NCBI GenBank assembly: GCA_947488755.1
Contig: CANLAD010000001.1
Span: 3,109,501-3,173,500, forward strand
Direction: 5' to 3'
DNA length: 64,000 nt
DNA from: an uncultured Erythrobacter sp.
GTDB lineage: Bacteria; Pseudomonadota; Alphaproteobacteria; Sphingomonadales; Sphingomonadaceae
The notes beneath the pieces are model-generated. The model searched no databases, was not told where the DNA came from, and was given only the letters and a program-made list of their open reading frames with translations. Made by a program: the position numbers and the translations under genes. This document shows positions 1 through 10,137 of this stretch, one piece after another. Position 1 is the stretch's first letter, and every line of letters begins with the position of its first letter.

Positions 1-1
1 G

Positions 2-1630
2 GTGGATGGCGATCCGGTGCCCTTCGCCGAAGTCGTCGCGATGTTCGACGAGACCAATCGCAGGCTGTCCTTCAGCGCCGAACTGCTCCAGATCGCGATC
101 GAGAACATCGACCAAGGCGTCGCACTTGTGGATGCGGACATGCATCTGGTGGCGTGGAACAGCCGCTATCAGACGATGTTCGACCTGCCCGACAGCCTGG
201 TTACCGTCGGCACACCGATTTCGGATCTCATTCGTTTCAATCTGCGCCGCAGCCGGATTGCCGAGGACGAGATCGAGCGACAGGTGGCGCGGCGGCTCGA
301 CCATATGCGGGCAGGGCGCGAACATCGCATCGAAAGCGAGCAGCATGACGGTCGGATCATGCGTATCGTCGGCTCGCGCACCCCCGGCGGGGGGTACGTC
401 ACCTCCTACACCGACATCACCGCCGATCGCCGCGCGGAGCAGGCGCTGGAGGACAAGGTCGCCGAGCGCACCGAGCAATTGAGCGAGGCGAACCTCGCGC
501 TTGAGGCGGCAACACGCTCGAAAACCCGATTCCTGGCTGCGGCGAGCCACGACCTGATCCAGCCGCTGAACGCCGCACGTCTGTTCGCTTCCGCGCTGGG
601 TGAGGAGGTTTCCGACAACACGCAGCTTTCACGGCTGGTCGGTGATCTGGACGGCTCGATTGCCTCGGCGGACCGCCTGATCCGGGCTTTGCTGGACATC
701 TCCAAACTGGATGGCAGCGGGATCGAGCCGAAGCTGGAACCGGTAGCCGTGGACCGGGTGTTCGACGAGATTGTCCGCGAATTCGCGGTTCAGGCAGACA
801 CGAAAGGCCTCAAATTGCGCCGGGTTCATACCAGCGCCTGGGTGCTGAGCGACCGCGCGCTGCTGGGCAGTGTGCTGCGCAATCTGGTCAGCAATGCGAT
901 CCGCTACACCGAAGAAGGCACGGTGCTGCTGGGCGTTCGCCGTGCCAGCGAAGGCATCCGCATAAGCGTGACAGACAGTGGCCGAGGGATAGCTGAAGGT
1001 GACATAGGGCGTATCTTCGACGAGTTTCAGCGGGCCGGCTCGACCGACCGCGAGGGGCTCGGACTTGGCCTCGCAATTGTGCGCCGGATCGCCCGATTGT
1101 TGGAAGTCGAAATCAGAACGCGATCCCGACCGGGCGCTGGCAGCATCTTCGAGATCGAAATGCCGCTGCTGCACTGGGAGCAGTCGAGGCGGTCGCAGCG
1201 GGCCGATCCGTCCGGCAATCGCCTTGCCAGCGCCCGCGTTCTGATCGTCGACAACGACCCCGCCGTATTGCGAGCAACCGCTGCGCTGGTCGAAAGGTGG
1301 GGGCTGCTTCCGCTTTGTGCGACATCTCAGACCGACGCGCTTGCACATGGGCCGCCAAGCATCGTTGCCATGGATTATCGGCTCCATGGCGATGAGCGCG
1401 GGGATGCCGTTTACGAGACGCTGTGCGAGCACTGGGAGACGCGGCCACCCGCAATCCTGCTGACTGCCGAATCGGGCGAGGAGACCGAGCGAGCGGCGCG
1501 TGCGATGGGCGCCCACCTGCTGCTCAAACCACCGTCACCAGCCGCCTTGCGCGCCCTGCTTTCCACCTGTCTCGCTCAGCACAAATCTGAACCGGCGGAT
1601 CAACCAGACGCCGAAGCCGCGATCGGCTGA
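2..1630 (+). CDS. Hybrid sensor histidine kinase (PAS - HisKA/HATPase - C-terminal receiver), 5' truncated by window edge; CrbS-like candidate
   Basis: PAS-like 'ENIDQGVALVDADMHLVAWNSRYQTMF'; H-box 'FLAAASHDLIQPLNAARLF'; N/G boxes 'NLVSNAIRYT', 'DSGRGI', 'GLGLGLAIVRRIARLL'; receiver 'ARVLIVDNDPAVL...AMDYRLHG...LLKPPSP'. Open at the 5' edge. Confidence 0.88.
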   Translation: MDGDPVPFAEVVAMFDETNRRLSFSAELLQIAIENIDQGVALVDADMHLVAWNSRYQTMFDLPDSLVTVGTPISDLIRFNLRRSRIAEDEIERQVARRLDHMRAGREHRIESEQHDGRIMRIVGSRTPGGGYVTSYTDITADRRAEQALEDKVAERTEQLSEANLALEAATRSKTRFLAAASHDLIQPLNAARLFASALGEEVSDNTQLSRLVGDLDGSIASADRLIRALLDISKLDGSGIEPKLEPVAVDRVFDEIVREFAVQADTKGLKLRRVHTSAWVLSDRALLGSVLRNLVSNAIRYTEEGTVLLGVRRASEGIRISVTDSGRGIAEGDIGRIFDEFQRAGSTDREGLGLGLAIVRRIARLLEVEIRTRSRPGAGSIFEIEMPLLHWEQSRRSQRADPSGNRLASARVLIVDNDPAVLRATAALVERWGLLPLCATSQTDALAHGPPSIVAMDYRLHGDERGDAVYETLCEHWETRPPAILLTAESGEETERAARAMGAHLLLKPPSPAALRALLSTCLAQHKSEPADQPDAEAAIG

Positions 1631-2235
1631 TCGACGTCGAGCTTGGCAGCGACCAGCACGGCCTGCGTTCGGCTGCTGACGCCGAGCTTGCGGAAGATCG
1701 CGGTGATGTGCGCCTTGACCGTCGCTTCGCTGATATCGAGTTCGTAGGCGATCTGCTTGTTGAGCAGACCACGCCGGATCGCGCCGAGGATCCGTCGCTG
1801 TGCGGGCGTCAGGCTCGCCATGCGCGAGAGGTCTTCGTCCTCGGCGTCGGGCAGGTCGGGGAAGGACCGGTCGCCGTCGCGCACGGCGGTCAGCGCTTCG
1901 CGCATGGTGTCGAGGCTGGCGGATTTGGGAATGAAGGCGGCTGCACCCAGCTGGCTCGCGGCGGCATAGACCCGAGCCTCCTCGCTCGCAGAAACGATCG
2001 CGATGGGCAGGGCGGGATAGTCCTGACGCAGATCCATAAGCACCGACAGCCCGTCGGAGTCCTCCATGTGCAGGTCGAGCAGCAGCGCTTCTGCGCCGCC
2101 TTCCAATTCACGCTGCGCATCACTGGCGCAGCTCGCCTCGATCACCTCCGCCTGCGGCCAGACCTTGCTCACCGCATGGCTCAGCGCCGTTCGGAACAGC
2201 GGGTGATCGTCGGCGATGATGATGCGCTGGGCCAT
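1600..2235 (-). CDS. LuxR/NarL-family response regulator (CrbR-like)
   Basis: Receiver 'IIIADDHPLFRTAL...LLLDLHMEDSDGL...IPKSAS' plus HTH 'SLTPAQRRILGAIRRGLLNKQIAYELDISEATVKAHITAIFRKLGV'. Internal Met (MAQRII) at 2235 preferred over 2262. Confidence 0.9.
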   Translation of the reverse strand: MAQRIIIADDHPLFRTALSHAVSKVWPQAEVIEASCASDAQRELEGGAEALLLDLHMEDSDGLSVLMDLRQDYPALPIAIVSASEEARVYAAASQLGAAAFIPKSASLDTMREALTAVRDGDRSFPDLPDAEDEDLSRMASLTPAQRRILGAIRRGLLNKQIAYELDISEATVKAHITAIFRKLGVSSRTQAVLVAAKLDVDQPIAASASG

Positions 2236-2239
2236 GTCG

Positions 2240-4165
2240 CTATCGGTTTTGCCGACTTTCAATCAGCCGATCGACCAGCGAAGGATCGGCCAGTGTCGAA
2301 GTGTCGCCAAGCGACCCGTAATCGTTCTCGGCAATCTTGCGCAGGATACGGCGCATGATCTTGCCGCTGCGAGTCTTTGGCAGGCCATCCGTGAACTGAA
2401 GATGATCGGGGGTCGCGATCGGGCCGATCTCCTTGCGGACATGCGCGCGCAGCTCCTTGTGCAGCTCGTCCGAGCCTTCCTCCCCCGCGTTAAGCGTGAC
2501 GTAGCAATAGATGCCCTGCCCCTTGATGTCGTGAGGATAGCCGACCACCGCCGCTTCGGAAACGAGCGGGTGCAGCACCAGCGCGCTTTCGACCTCGGCG
2601 GTGCCCATCCGGTGGCCCGAGACATTGATGACATCGTCGACCCGGCCGGTGATCCAGTAATAGCCGTCCGCATCGCGCTTGCACCCGTCGCCGGTGAAGT
2701 ACTTGCCTGCATAGGTGGAGAAGTAGGTCTGGATGAAGCGCTCGTGATCGCCGTAAATGGTGCGCGCCTGGCCGGGCCAGCTATGGGTGATGCACAGATT
2801 GCCTTCCGCCTCGCCATCCAGCACCGCGCCCTCATTATCGACCAGTTGCGGCTGGATGCCGAAGAAGGGCAGCCCTGCGCTCCCCGGTTTCATGTCATGC
2901 GCGGCGGGAAGCGTGGTGATCATCACGCCGCCCGTTTCGGTCTGCCACCAGGTGTCGACGATCGGGCAGCGCTTGTCGCCGACCGTGTCGAAATACCACC
3001 GCCAGGCCTCGGGATTGATCGGCTCTCCGACCGACCCCAGCAAGCGCAGCGAGGTCCGCTCGCAGCGGGTTACGAAGTCGTCGCCCTCGCGCATCAGTGC
3101 GCGGATCGCGGTGGGCGCGGTGTAGAGGATGTTGACCTGGTGCTTGTCGACCACGTCCCACATGCGCCCGTGATCGGGATAGTTGGGCACGCCTTCGAAC
3201 ACGAGGCTGGTCGCACCATTCATCAGCGGGCCATAGACGATATAGCTGTGCCCCGTGACCCAGCCGATATCGGCGGTGCACCAGTAGACCTCGCCGGGCT
3301 GGTAATCGAATACGTAGTGGAAGGTCGTCGCGGTCCACACGCCGTAGCCGCCGGTCGTGTGAACCACACCCTTGGGCTTGCCGGTCGATCCTGAGGTGTA
3401 GAGGATGAACAGCGGGTCTTCGGCTGCCATTTCCTCGCACGGACAATCGGCGTCGGATTTGACGCTTGCGAAGTCGTGATCGCGTCCATCGACCATCGCG
3501 ATGTCGCCGCCTGTGTGACGGACCACCAGCACGCCATCAACGTCGACCCCGTCCTGAGTGAGCGCGGCATCGACATTGGCCTTGAGCGGTACGTGTTTGG
3601 ACCCGCGCAGGCCTTCATCGGCGGTGATGACGTAGCGGCTTTGGCAATCCTCGATCCGACCGGCGAGCGCTTCGGGCGAGAAGCCGCCGAACACCACCGA
3701 ATGCACCGCCCCGATCCGCGCGCAGGCGAGCATGGCGGTGACCCCTTCGACGATCATCGGCATGTAGATCGTGACCCGGTCGCCCTTGGAAACGCCCATC
3801 GCTTTCAGCGCGTTGGCCATTGCCACGACCTCGCGATGCAGCTCGCGATAGGTCAGCGTGCGGCCTTCGCTCTCAGGATCATCAGGCTCGAAGATGATCG
3901 CGGTGTCGTCGCCGTGCGCATCGAGATGCCGGTCCACCGCATTGTGGCACAGGTTGAGCGTGCCATCGGCGAACCATTTGATCTCCACGGGGTCGAACGA
4001 CCACTCGCCGCCCTTGTTCGGTTCGCTGAACCAGTCGAGCCGCTTCGCCTGTTCGAGCCAGAAGCCATCGGGATCGTCGACCGAACGACGATAAAGCTCG
4101 TGATACTGCTCCTCGACGCAATGCGTGGCGCGATCGATTTCGGGACGTTTTACGGCTTCGAGCAT
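2240..4165 (-). CDS. acs: Acetyl-CoA synthetase
   Basis: '[61 protein letters not shown]' and '[17 protein letters not shown]', '[16 protein letters not shown]' are typical Acs motifs. Start at MLEAVKRPE. Confidence 0.96.
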   Translation of the reverse strand: MLEAVKRPEIDRATHCVEEQYHELYRRSVDDPDGFWLEQAKRLDWFSEPNKGGEWSFDPVEIKWFADGTLNLCHNAVDRHLDAHGDDTAIIFEPDDPESEGRTLTYRELHREVVAMANALKAMGVSKGDRVTIYMPMIVEGVTAMLACARIGAVHSVVFGGFSPEALAGRIEDCQSRYVITADEGLRGSKHVPLKANVDAALTQDGVDVDGVLVVRHTGGDIAMVDGRDHDFASVKSDADCPCEEMAAEDPLFILYTSGSTGKPKGVVHTTGGYGVWTATTFHYVFDYQPGEVYWCTADIGWVTGHSYIVYGPLMNGATSLVFEGVPNYPDHGRMWDVVDKHQVNILYTAPTAIRALMREGDDFVTRCERTSLRLLGSVGEPINPEAWRWYFDTVGDKRCPIVDTWWQTETGGVMITTLPAAHDMKPGSAGLPFFGIQPQLVDNEGAVLDGEAEGNLCITHSWPGQARTIYGDHERFIQTYFSTYAGKYFTGDGCKRDADGYYWITGRVDDVINVSGHRMGTAEVESALVLHPLVSEAAVVGYPHDIKGQGIYCYVTLNAGEEGSDELHKELRAHVRKEIGPIATPDHLQFTDGLPKTRSGKIMRRILRKIAENDYGSLGDTSTLADPSLVDRLIESRQNR

Positions 4166-4313
4166 GGCGATTCTCCCATTGGCGCGCATGGTTTTAGCCG
4201 ATTGCGCGGCGCGTCGCCTTCAGACCAAGGTCGTAAGACGTTCCGCCAATTGTTCGACCGGCGCCTCATCATGCAGTGTCTCGCGACAAACATAAAGAAC
4301 GCGAGGGGATTGT

Positions 4314-5702
4314 ATGTCACGGATCTATACCAAAACCGTGCTGCGCGCCGGGCTTCTGGCCGCGACCTGTCTGACGGCAAGTCCCGCGCTCGCGCAGGAA
4401 TCGAGCGTCGAAGATCGCCTCGACCGGCTCGAAGTCCTGGTCGAAGGTCTGATCGAGCGCCTCGACCAGCAGCAGGGCGTAAACGAGGCGCAGCAGAACG
4501 AGATGCGCGAACAGAGCGCTGCACTGCTCGAAGCGACGCAGGATCTCCAGACGCGACAGGTGGAACTGAGCGAACAGATCGCGGTACCTCAGCAGGCGCA
4601 GGACGAGGGCTCTAACATCGGCAAGACGACCTTCACCTATGCGGGGTACGTGAAGCTCGATGCGATCAGCCAACGCACCAGCGGCGGGCAGCTTCCCACT
4701 GGCAGCATCCTGCGCGATTTCCTGATCCCGGTGGCGATCCCGGTCGGAGGCGAGGCGTCGGGGTTCGACACCGATTTCAGCGCGCGCCAGACCCGTTTCC
4801 TGTTCAAGACCGCGACCGATGTGGGCACGCAGCATACGCTCAATTCGCATATCGAGCTCGATTTCAATGTCACCGAAGGCGGGGACGAGCGGATTTCCAA
4901 CAGCTTCACCCCGCGTATCCGGCAGGCGTTTATCACCTATGACAATTGGTTGTTCGGACAGGCCTGGTCGACCTTCATGGACGTGGGCGCGCTGCCCGAC
5001 AGTCTCGACTTTATCGGCGTAACGCCCGGAACCCCGTTCGATCGCCAGCCGCTGATTCGCTGGACCAAGGGCGGGTTGCAGCTTGCGATCGAGCAACCCG
5101 AAACCACGGTCACCACGCCAGAAGGCGCGCGCATCGAGCCAGGCGACGACACGCTCCCCGATTTCGTGGCGAAGTACAATTTCGTTCGCGATTGGGGCCG
5201 GTTGAGCGCGGCAGGCATCGTGCGCACACTCAAGATTTCCGATGACGATTTCGGCACCGGCGAGGACACGGCGCTGGGATATGGGGTGGCGCTTTCGGGC
5301 AAGATCAATGTCGGCCCGCGCGACGATTTCCGCTTCAGCGCCTCGGCCGGGGATGGGCTTGGCCGCTATATCGGGCTTAACATCGTCAACGACGCGGCGC
5401 TTGATGCCGAAGGGAACCTCGATCCGATCACGACCTACGCGGGCTTCGGCGCGTTCCGGCATCTGTGGTCAGACCAGCTGCGCTCCAATATCGGGGCGGC
5501 CTATTTCAAGGCGGACAATCCGGTTCTGCTGACCACCGATCAGGTCACCGACGAAAGCTGGAATGCCTTTGGCAACCTCATCTGGACCCCGGTCGACCCG
5601 CTCGATATCGGGATCGAGCTGATGTATGCCGAGCGCGCTTTGGAGGATGGGCGCAGCGGCAATCTCCAGCGCGTGCAGGTGTCGACCCGCTACAATTTCT
5701 AG
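4314..5702 (+). CDS. DcaP-like trimeric porin / outer-membrane protein
   Basis: Signal peptide ending ALAQ, N-terminal coiled coil 'VEDRLDRLEVLVEGLIERLDQQ', beta-rich body ending in F ('RVQVSTRYNF'). Confidence 0.8.
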   Translation: MSRIYTKTVLRAGLLAATCLTASPALAQESSVEDRLDRLEVLVEGLIERLDQQQGVNEAQQNEMREQSAALLEATQDLQTRQVELSEQIAVPQQAQDEGSNIGKTTFTYAGYVKLDAISQRTSGGQLPTGSILRDFLIPVAIPVGGEASGFDTDFSARQTRFLFKTATDVGTQHTLNSHIELDFNVTEGGDERISNSFTPRIRQAFITYDNWLFGQAWSTFMDVGALPDSLDFIGVTPGTPFDRQPLIRWTKGGLQLAIEQPETTVTTPEGARIEPGDDTLPDFVAKYNFVRDWGRLSAAGIVRTLKISDDDFGTGEDTALGYGVALSGKINVGPRDDFRFSASAGDGLGRYIGLNIVNDAALDAEGNLDPITTYAGFGAFRHLWSDQLRSNIGAAYFKADNPVLLTTDQVTDESWNAFGNLIWTPVDPLDIGIELMYAERALEDGRSGNLQRVQVSTRYNF

Positions 5703-5824
5703 CGCCCGCGCCGCGCCGGGAACACACGACCGCTCCGCTCGTCCATCGGGAGGAGACAGAGCAGCTTGCCAAGGACGCCCCGAATTTTGCATTCCACCCG
5801 ATTTTTCCTGCGGATCGCGAAGCC

Positions 5825-6778
5825 TTGAATCGCAAGCAGACCCACAGCGTCCCCTATTTCGAGGGCGATGCATCGCGCTGGCACCACGATCTCCCACTCG
5901 GACGGCTGGCCCTCCAGGCTATCCCTGCGACGCTCCGTCACGCGACGAGTTTCGCCCGAGCACAGGCTTTCGCACAGTTCGTCGGCTTTCCGCGTTCAGG
6001 CCATTCGCTGATCGGATCGATCCTCGATGCCCATCCCGATGCCGTGATCGCGCATGAGCTGGATGTGATGGGCCTGATCGAGAAGGCGGTGCCGCTGCCG
6101 CTGATCCACGGCATGATTGCGCACAACGCCAGCGACTTTACCGCGAATGGTCGCACCTGGAATGGCCTGTCTTACACGATTGAAGGCGGATCGCATGGTG
6201 TCGCGGGGCGACCGCTGGTGGTCGGTGACAAGAAGGGCGATTGGGCCGTGCGCCGGTGCGCGCAGGATTTCGCGCTGTTGGACCAGGCCCGGAAAATCTT
6301 GCGCAATCGCGATCGCTGGATCCTCGTCGTGCGGCATCCGGCTGACAACATCGCCACCATGTCACTGCGCAAGGGGCGAGTTTACGACGATCTGCGGGTG
6401 GCGACGGCACCGCGCGATTTCGGCGACACGCTACGCACCGCACAGGCCGATGGGCGCATCGTTGCAAATGTGCTCGACGAGATGATCGACGATTACGAAA
6501 CGCTGTGCGTCACCACCGAGAAAATGCAGCGGCATCTGCCAGACGAGGCATGGCATACCATGATCTACGAGCAGTTCGTCGATCACCCGGCGGAGCATAT
6601 CTCCGCGCTCTACGCCTTTCTCGATCTCTCGCTCGACGACGCGCTTATCCGTTCGGGCGCGTCAATCGTTCGAGAGGGCCGCACCCCAAGCCGTGACCGG
6701 ATCGGCTGGAGCGCCGCGCAGGAGGATCGCGTAGCGGCCATTATCGAACGCTTCGAATTTCTCGCCGCCTACCGCTAG
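5825..6778 (+). CDS. Sulfotransferase-family protein (probable TTG start)
   Basis: P-loop/PAPS-like 'FVGFPRSGHSLIGSILDAHPDAVIAHE' and 'ILVVRHPADNIATM'. No in-frame ATG between the porin stop and the P-loop; TTG at 5825 is the best start seen. Confidence 0.7.
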   Translation: MNRKQTHSVPYFEGDASRWHHDLPLGRLALQAIPATLRHATSFARAQAFAQFVGFPRSGHSLIGSILDAHPDAVIAHELDVMGLIEKAVPLPLIHGMIAHNASDFTANGRTWNGLSYTIEGGSHGVAGRPLVVGDKKGDWAVRRCAQDFALLDQARKILRNRDRWILVVRHPADNIATMSLRKGRVYDDLRVATAPRDFGDTLRTAQADGRIVANVLDEMIDDYETLCVTTEKMQRHLPDEAWHTMIYEQFVDHPAEHISALYAFLDLSLDDALIRSGASIVREGRTPSRDRIGWSAAQEDRVAAIIERFEFLAAYR

Positions 6779-7497
6779 GCAGCAGCGGGCTCGCCGCGGT
6801 TGTCGAGCCAGCGCGCCGCCTTTACACCAAGCGTGATCAGGAACGGCACCAGCACGAAGCTGAGTGTCACCTTGGCGATCACCTGCCCGATCAGCAGGTT
6901 CGTGATCGGGAACAGACCGTAGAACGCAAGGGTGATGAAGATCACCGAATCGACCGCCTGACTCAAGGCAGAAGCCACCGCCCCGCGCGCCATCAGCCCG
7001 AAAGTCGTCTCTTCCCCGCTCCCCTTGAGCCGGTCGAAGATCCACACATTGAGCAGCAAGGACACGATATAGGCCGCCGGGCCCGCAGCCCATACCCGCC
7101 ACACGGTGTTGTGAACCCGCTCGAACGCAGCGAGGTCGTCCGCGCGCCCCTCCAGCATTTCCGGCGAGGCAGGCAGGTTCAGCACAAGCTGCATCAGCAG
7201 CGAGGCGATCAGTAGCGGCAGGAACCCCCACCACACGATCCGCTGTGCCAGCGCTCTGCCGTAAAGTTGCGCGATCGTGCTCGAAATCACCACCAGCAGC
7301 AGGAATGCGAAAATGCCCGATTCCACCGCGAGGTCCGAAGGATAGAGCTGCACCTGCTTGTAGGCGAGTACGCCTGCCAGCACCGTCATCCCGCCATAGA
7401 GCAGCGTGAAGACGAACAGGCCGAGCGGCATGGTGAGCGTGCTTGCAGCAGAATTGTGAGGGGCGGGGGATTCGACGTTCGATGGCTGGTCGTTCAT
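6775..7497 (-). CDS. Queuosine precursor transporter / VUT-family protein (YhhQ-like)
   Basis: Hydrophobic multi-pass protein with 'AYIVSLLLNVWIFDRLK', 'SALSQAVDSVIFITLAF', 'QVIAKVTLSFVLVPFL' typical of YhhQ. Start MNDQPS at 7497. Confidence 0.8.
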   Translation of the reverse strand: MNDQPSNVESPAPHNSAASTLTMPLGLFVFTLLYGGMTVLAGVLAYKQVQLYPSDLAVESGIFAFLLLVVISSTIAQLYGRALAQRIVWWGFLPLLIASLLMQLVLNLPASPEMLEGRADDLAAFERVHNTVWRVWAAGPAAYIVSLLLNVWIFDRLKGSGEETTFGLMARGAVASALSQAVDSVIFITLAFYGLFPITNLLIGQVIAKVTLSFVLVPFLITLGVKAARWLDNRGEPAAA

Positions 7498-7647
7498 CGC
7501 GAGAGCGGTAAGCGAGCCGGTGTGAAAAGGAAAGCCGCACCCGGAGCGTTGCCCATCCTTCGCGCTTGCGCACCCGTTGTCTTGATGCAAAGCACCCGCC
7601 ACGCATGATCCGCCGGGGGAGACGGATCGACGCGAAGAGGGTTTTTC

Positions 7648-9132
7648 TTGATTGTGAACGACAGCGCGACTTCGATCTTACTCAGCCTGTTCGGCATTGT
7701 GGCCATCCTGGGCATCGCCTTCGCGCTTTCTTCGGGCAAGCGCCGGATCGACCTTCGCGTCGTGGGCGCGGCGTTCGGCTTGCAAGCGTTCATGGCGCTG
7801 CTGGTCCTGCGCACGGATTTCGGCGTTGCGCTGATCCGTTTCCTGTCCGACGGCGTGATTGCCCTGCTCGATTTTTCCAAGGTCGGGATCGAGAGCGTGT
7901 TCGGCCCGATGGACGCAAACCCCTTCGCCAACACGTTTGTTATCGCTGCGCTGCCGGTGATCGTGTTCTTCGCCGCGATCGTGGCGATCCTCTATCATCT
8001 TGGCATTATGCAGAAACTGGTGCGCTGGGTCGGCGGGGCGATCGGCTGGATCACCGGCATCAGCAAGGTGGAGGCGCTGGGCAGCGCGGCCAATATCTTC
8101 GTCGGCCAGTCGGAAAGTCCGCTGGTGGTGCGCCCCTATCTTGCCGCGCTCCCACCCTCGCGCCTGTTCACGCTGATGAGCGTCGGCATGGCGGGGGTCG
8201 CCGGCACTATCCTTGCCGCCTATGCCAGCTTTATTGGAGCGGAGGCCGTCCCGTTCCTGCTTGCCGCCGCGTTCATGTCGGCGCCCGGCGGCATTCTTAT
8301 GGCAAAGATCATCATGCCCGATGACGGAATTGCCATCGCCCCTCAGCCCGGACCAGGTGTTGCTGAAGCCGCTGGCGCGCGGCTGAAGAAGAAGGTTGGT
8401 CCGCCCACGCAGCAGGCCCGTGTGACCATGGTTGGGCAGCACGGCGAGGAAGTCGAATTGCCGCAATCGCCGATCGGTGCGGGTGGAGCCGCGACGGTCG
8501 AGGATCCATCGGGGCACGATGTCGAGATGGCCGAAACCTTCGAGGAAGGCCAACGTCCTGCCAACATCATCGAGGCCGCCGCGCAGGGCACGCAGACCGG
8601 CGTCAAACTCGCGGTGGCGGTGGGTGCGATGGTGCTCGTCTTCGTCGCTCTGGTGGCGCTGGCGAATGGGCTGCTGAGCGGCGTCGGGTCGGGCATCGTT
8701 ACGGTGGCAGCGACGCTGGGCGTTCCGTTCGGCGCGGAGACGGCGGAATGGCTGAGCACGATCACCTTCCAGCGGTTGCTCGGCTATCTGTTCGCACCGG
8801 TCATGTTCCTGATCGGAATATCCGACTGGGATCAGGCGCAGATCGCAGGGGGCCTGTTCGGTACAAAGATCGTGCTCAACGAATTCGTCGCCTTCATCGA
8901 GCTCGGCGCGATGACCGGCGGAGAACTCACCGAGCGCAGCCGCGCGATCGTGACTTTCGCGCTGTGCGGCTTTGCAAACTTCTCCTCGATCGCGATTCAG
9001 ATGGCGGTGACCGGCGGACTCGCGCCCAATCAACGCCCGGTTATCGCGCGGCTCGGTTTGAAGGCGCTTGCCGCGGGAAGTCTTGCCAATCTGATGAGCG
9101 CGGCACTCGCAAGCCTGTTTCTGCCGCTCTGA
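7648..9132 (+). CDS. Concentrative nucleoside transporter family (NupC/CNT)
   Basis: 'GSAANIFVGQSESPLVVRPYLA', 'SAPGGILMAKIIMPD', 'GTKIVLNEFVAFIEL', 'SIAIQMAVTGGLAPNQRP' are CNT signatures. TTG start; GTG alternative just downstream. Confidence 0.87.
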   Translation: MIVNDSATSILLSLFGIVAILGIAFALSSGKRRIDLRVVGAAFGLQAFMALLVLRTDFGVALIRFLSDGVIALLDFSKVGIESVFGPMDANPFANTFVIAALPVIVFFAAIVAILYHLGIMQKLVRWVGGAIGWITGISKVEALGSAANIFVGQSESPLVVRPYLAALPPSRLFTLMSVGMAGVAGTILAAYASFIGAEAVPFLLAAAFMSAPGGILMAKIIMPDDGIAIAPQPGPGVAEAAGARLKKKVGPPTQQARVTMVGQHGEEVELPQSPIGAGGAATVEDPSGHDVEMAETFEEGQRPANIIEAAAQGTQTGVKLAVAVGAMVLVFVALVALANGLLSGVGSGIVTVAATLGVPFGAETAEWLSTITFQRLLGYLFAPVMFLIGISDWDQAQIAGGLFGTKIVLNEFVAFIELGAMTGGELTERSRAIVTFALCGFANFSSIAIQMAVTGGLAPNQRPVIARLGLKALAAGSLANLMSAALASLFLPL

Positions 9133-9195
9133 CCGAGCGATCCAGTCGCACCCGACCCTTGGCATTGCCGCCCGGCGCGGTGTAGATGCGCACAC

Positions 9196-10137
9196 ATGAG
9201 CACGACAGAAACCGCTTCCGATATCGCCACCGTGTCGCTCGCCCAGCCACTGGGCAGCATAGCTGACGCGCTTGGCGAAAGCTTTTCTGAGTTCGGATTC
9301 GCGGTGGTGCGCGATCACGGGATCGATGAGAGCCTGATCGCCCGCGCGGAAGCCGCATCAAAGGCGTTTTTCGCTCTGCCGGACGAGGTGAAGCGTTCCT
9401 ACAAGATCGAAGGTGGCGGTGGTGCGCGCGGCTACACCCCGTTCGGCACCGAAAAGGCGAAAGATGCCGAGGTCTTTGATCTCAAGGAGTTCTGGCACGT
9501 CGGGCGCTCGCTGCCGCCGGGACATCCGCTCGCGGAATTCATGGCACCCAATGTCTGGCCCGATGAGGTTGCCGATTTCGAGGCAGTGATGAGCGAGCTT
9601 TACGCCGCGTTCGAGACTGCGGGGCGCCGCGTGCTTGAAGCGATCGCGATCCATCTCGGGCTTACGCGCGATTTTTTCGACGCGACGGTGGAGGATGGCA
9701 ATTCGGTGATGCGTCTGCTGCATTATCCGCCGCTCGGCGAGGAAGCCCCCGAAGGTGCCATCCGCGCTGCGGCGCATGGCGACATCAATACGATCACTCT
9801 GCTGCTCGGTGCAGAGGAGGCCGGGCTCGAATTGCTAGATCGCAGCGGCAAATGGCGCGCAATTGACGTGCCCGAGGGCGCGCTGGTCATCAATGTCGGT
9901 GACATGCTGGAGCGGCTGACCAACGGGCGGCTGCGATCGACGACCCATCGCGTCGTCAATCCGCGCGGCGAGGGGGCGCGGCGCTCACGCTATTCGATGC
10001 CGTTCTTCCTGCACTTTCGGCCCGATTATCTGATCGAACCGCTCGATAGCTGTGTCGCGGACGACGAGACCGCGCCTGCACCGATCACGGCGCATGATTT
10101 TCTCCAGCAACGGCTGCGGGAAATCAATCTGGCCTGA
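9196..10137 (+). CDS. 2OG-Fe(II) oxygenase, isopenicillin-N-synthase-like
   Basis: 'FGFAVVRDHGIDESLIARAEAASKAFFALP', 'AAHGDINTITLLLGAEEAGLEL', 'TTHRVVNPRGEGARRSRYSMPFFLHFRPD'. Confidence 0.88.
   Translation: MSTTETASDIATVSLAQPLGSIADALGESFSEFGFAVVRDHGIDESLIARAEAASKAFFALPDEVKRSYKIEGGGGARGYTPFGTEKAKDAEVFDLKEFWHVGRSLPPGHPLAEFMAPNVWPDEVADFEAVMSELYAAFETAGRRVLEAIAIHLGLTRDFFDATVEDGNSVMRLLHYPPLGEEAPEGAIRAAAHGDINTITLLLGAEEAGLELLDRSGKWRAIDVPEGALVINVGDMLERLTNGRLRSTTHRVVNPRGEGARRSRYSMPFFLHFRPDYLIEPLDSCVADDETAPAPITAHDFLQQRLREINLA

Noticed and set aside
2216-3394. 392-aa plus-strand ORF
   Set aside because: Antisense to acs; no domain signature.
7498-7648. Possible preQ1 or other riboswitch between yhhQ-like and CNT genes
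   Set aside because: Read both strands; no recognisable preQ1-I/II core. A covariance-model scan would be needed to say more.
7678-9318. 546-aa minus-strand ORF
   Set aside because: Antisense to the CNT transporter; charged repetitive composition and no family motif.
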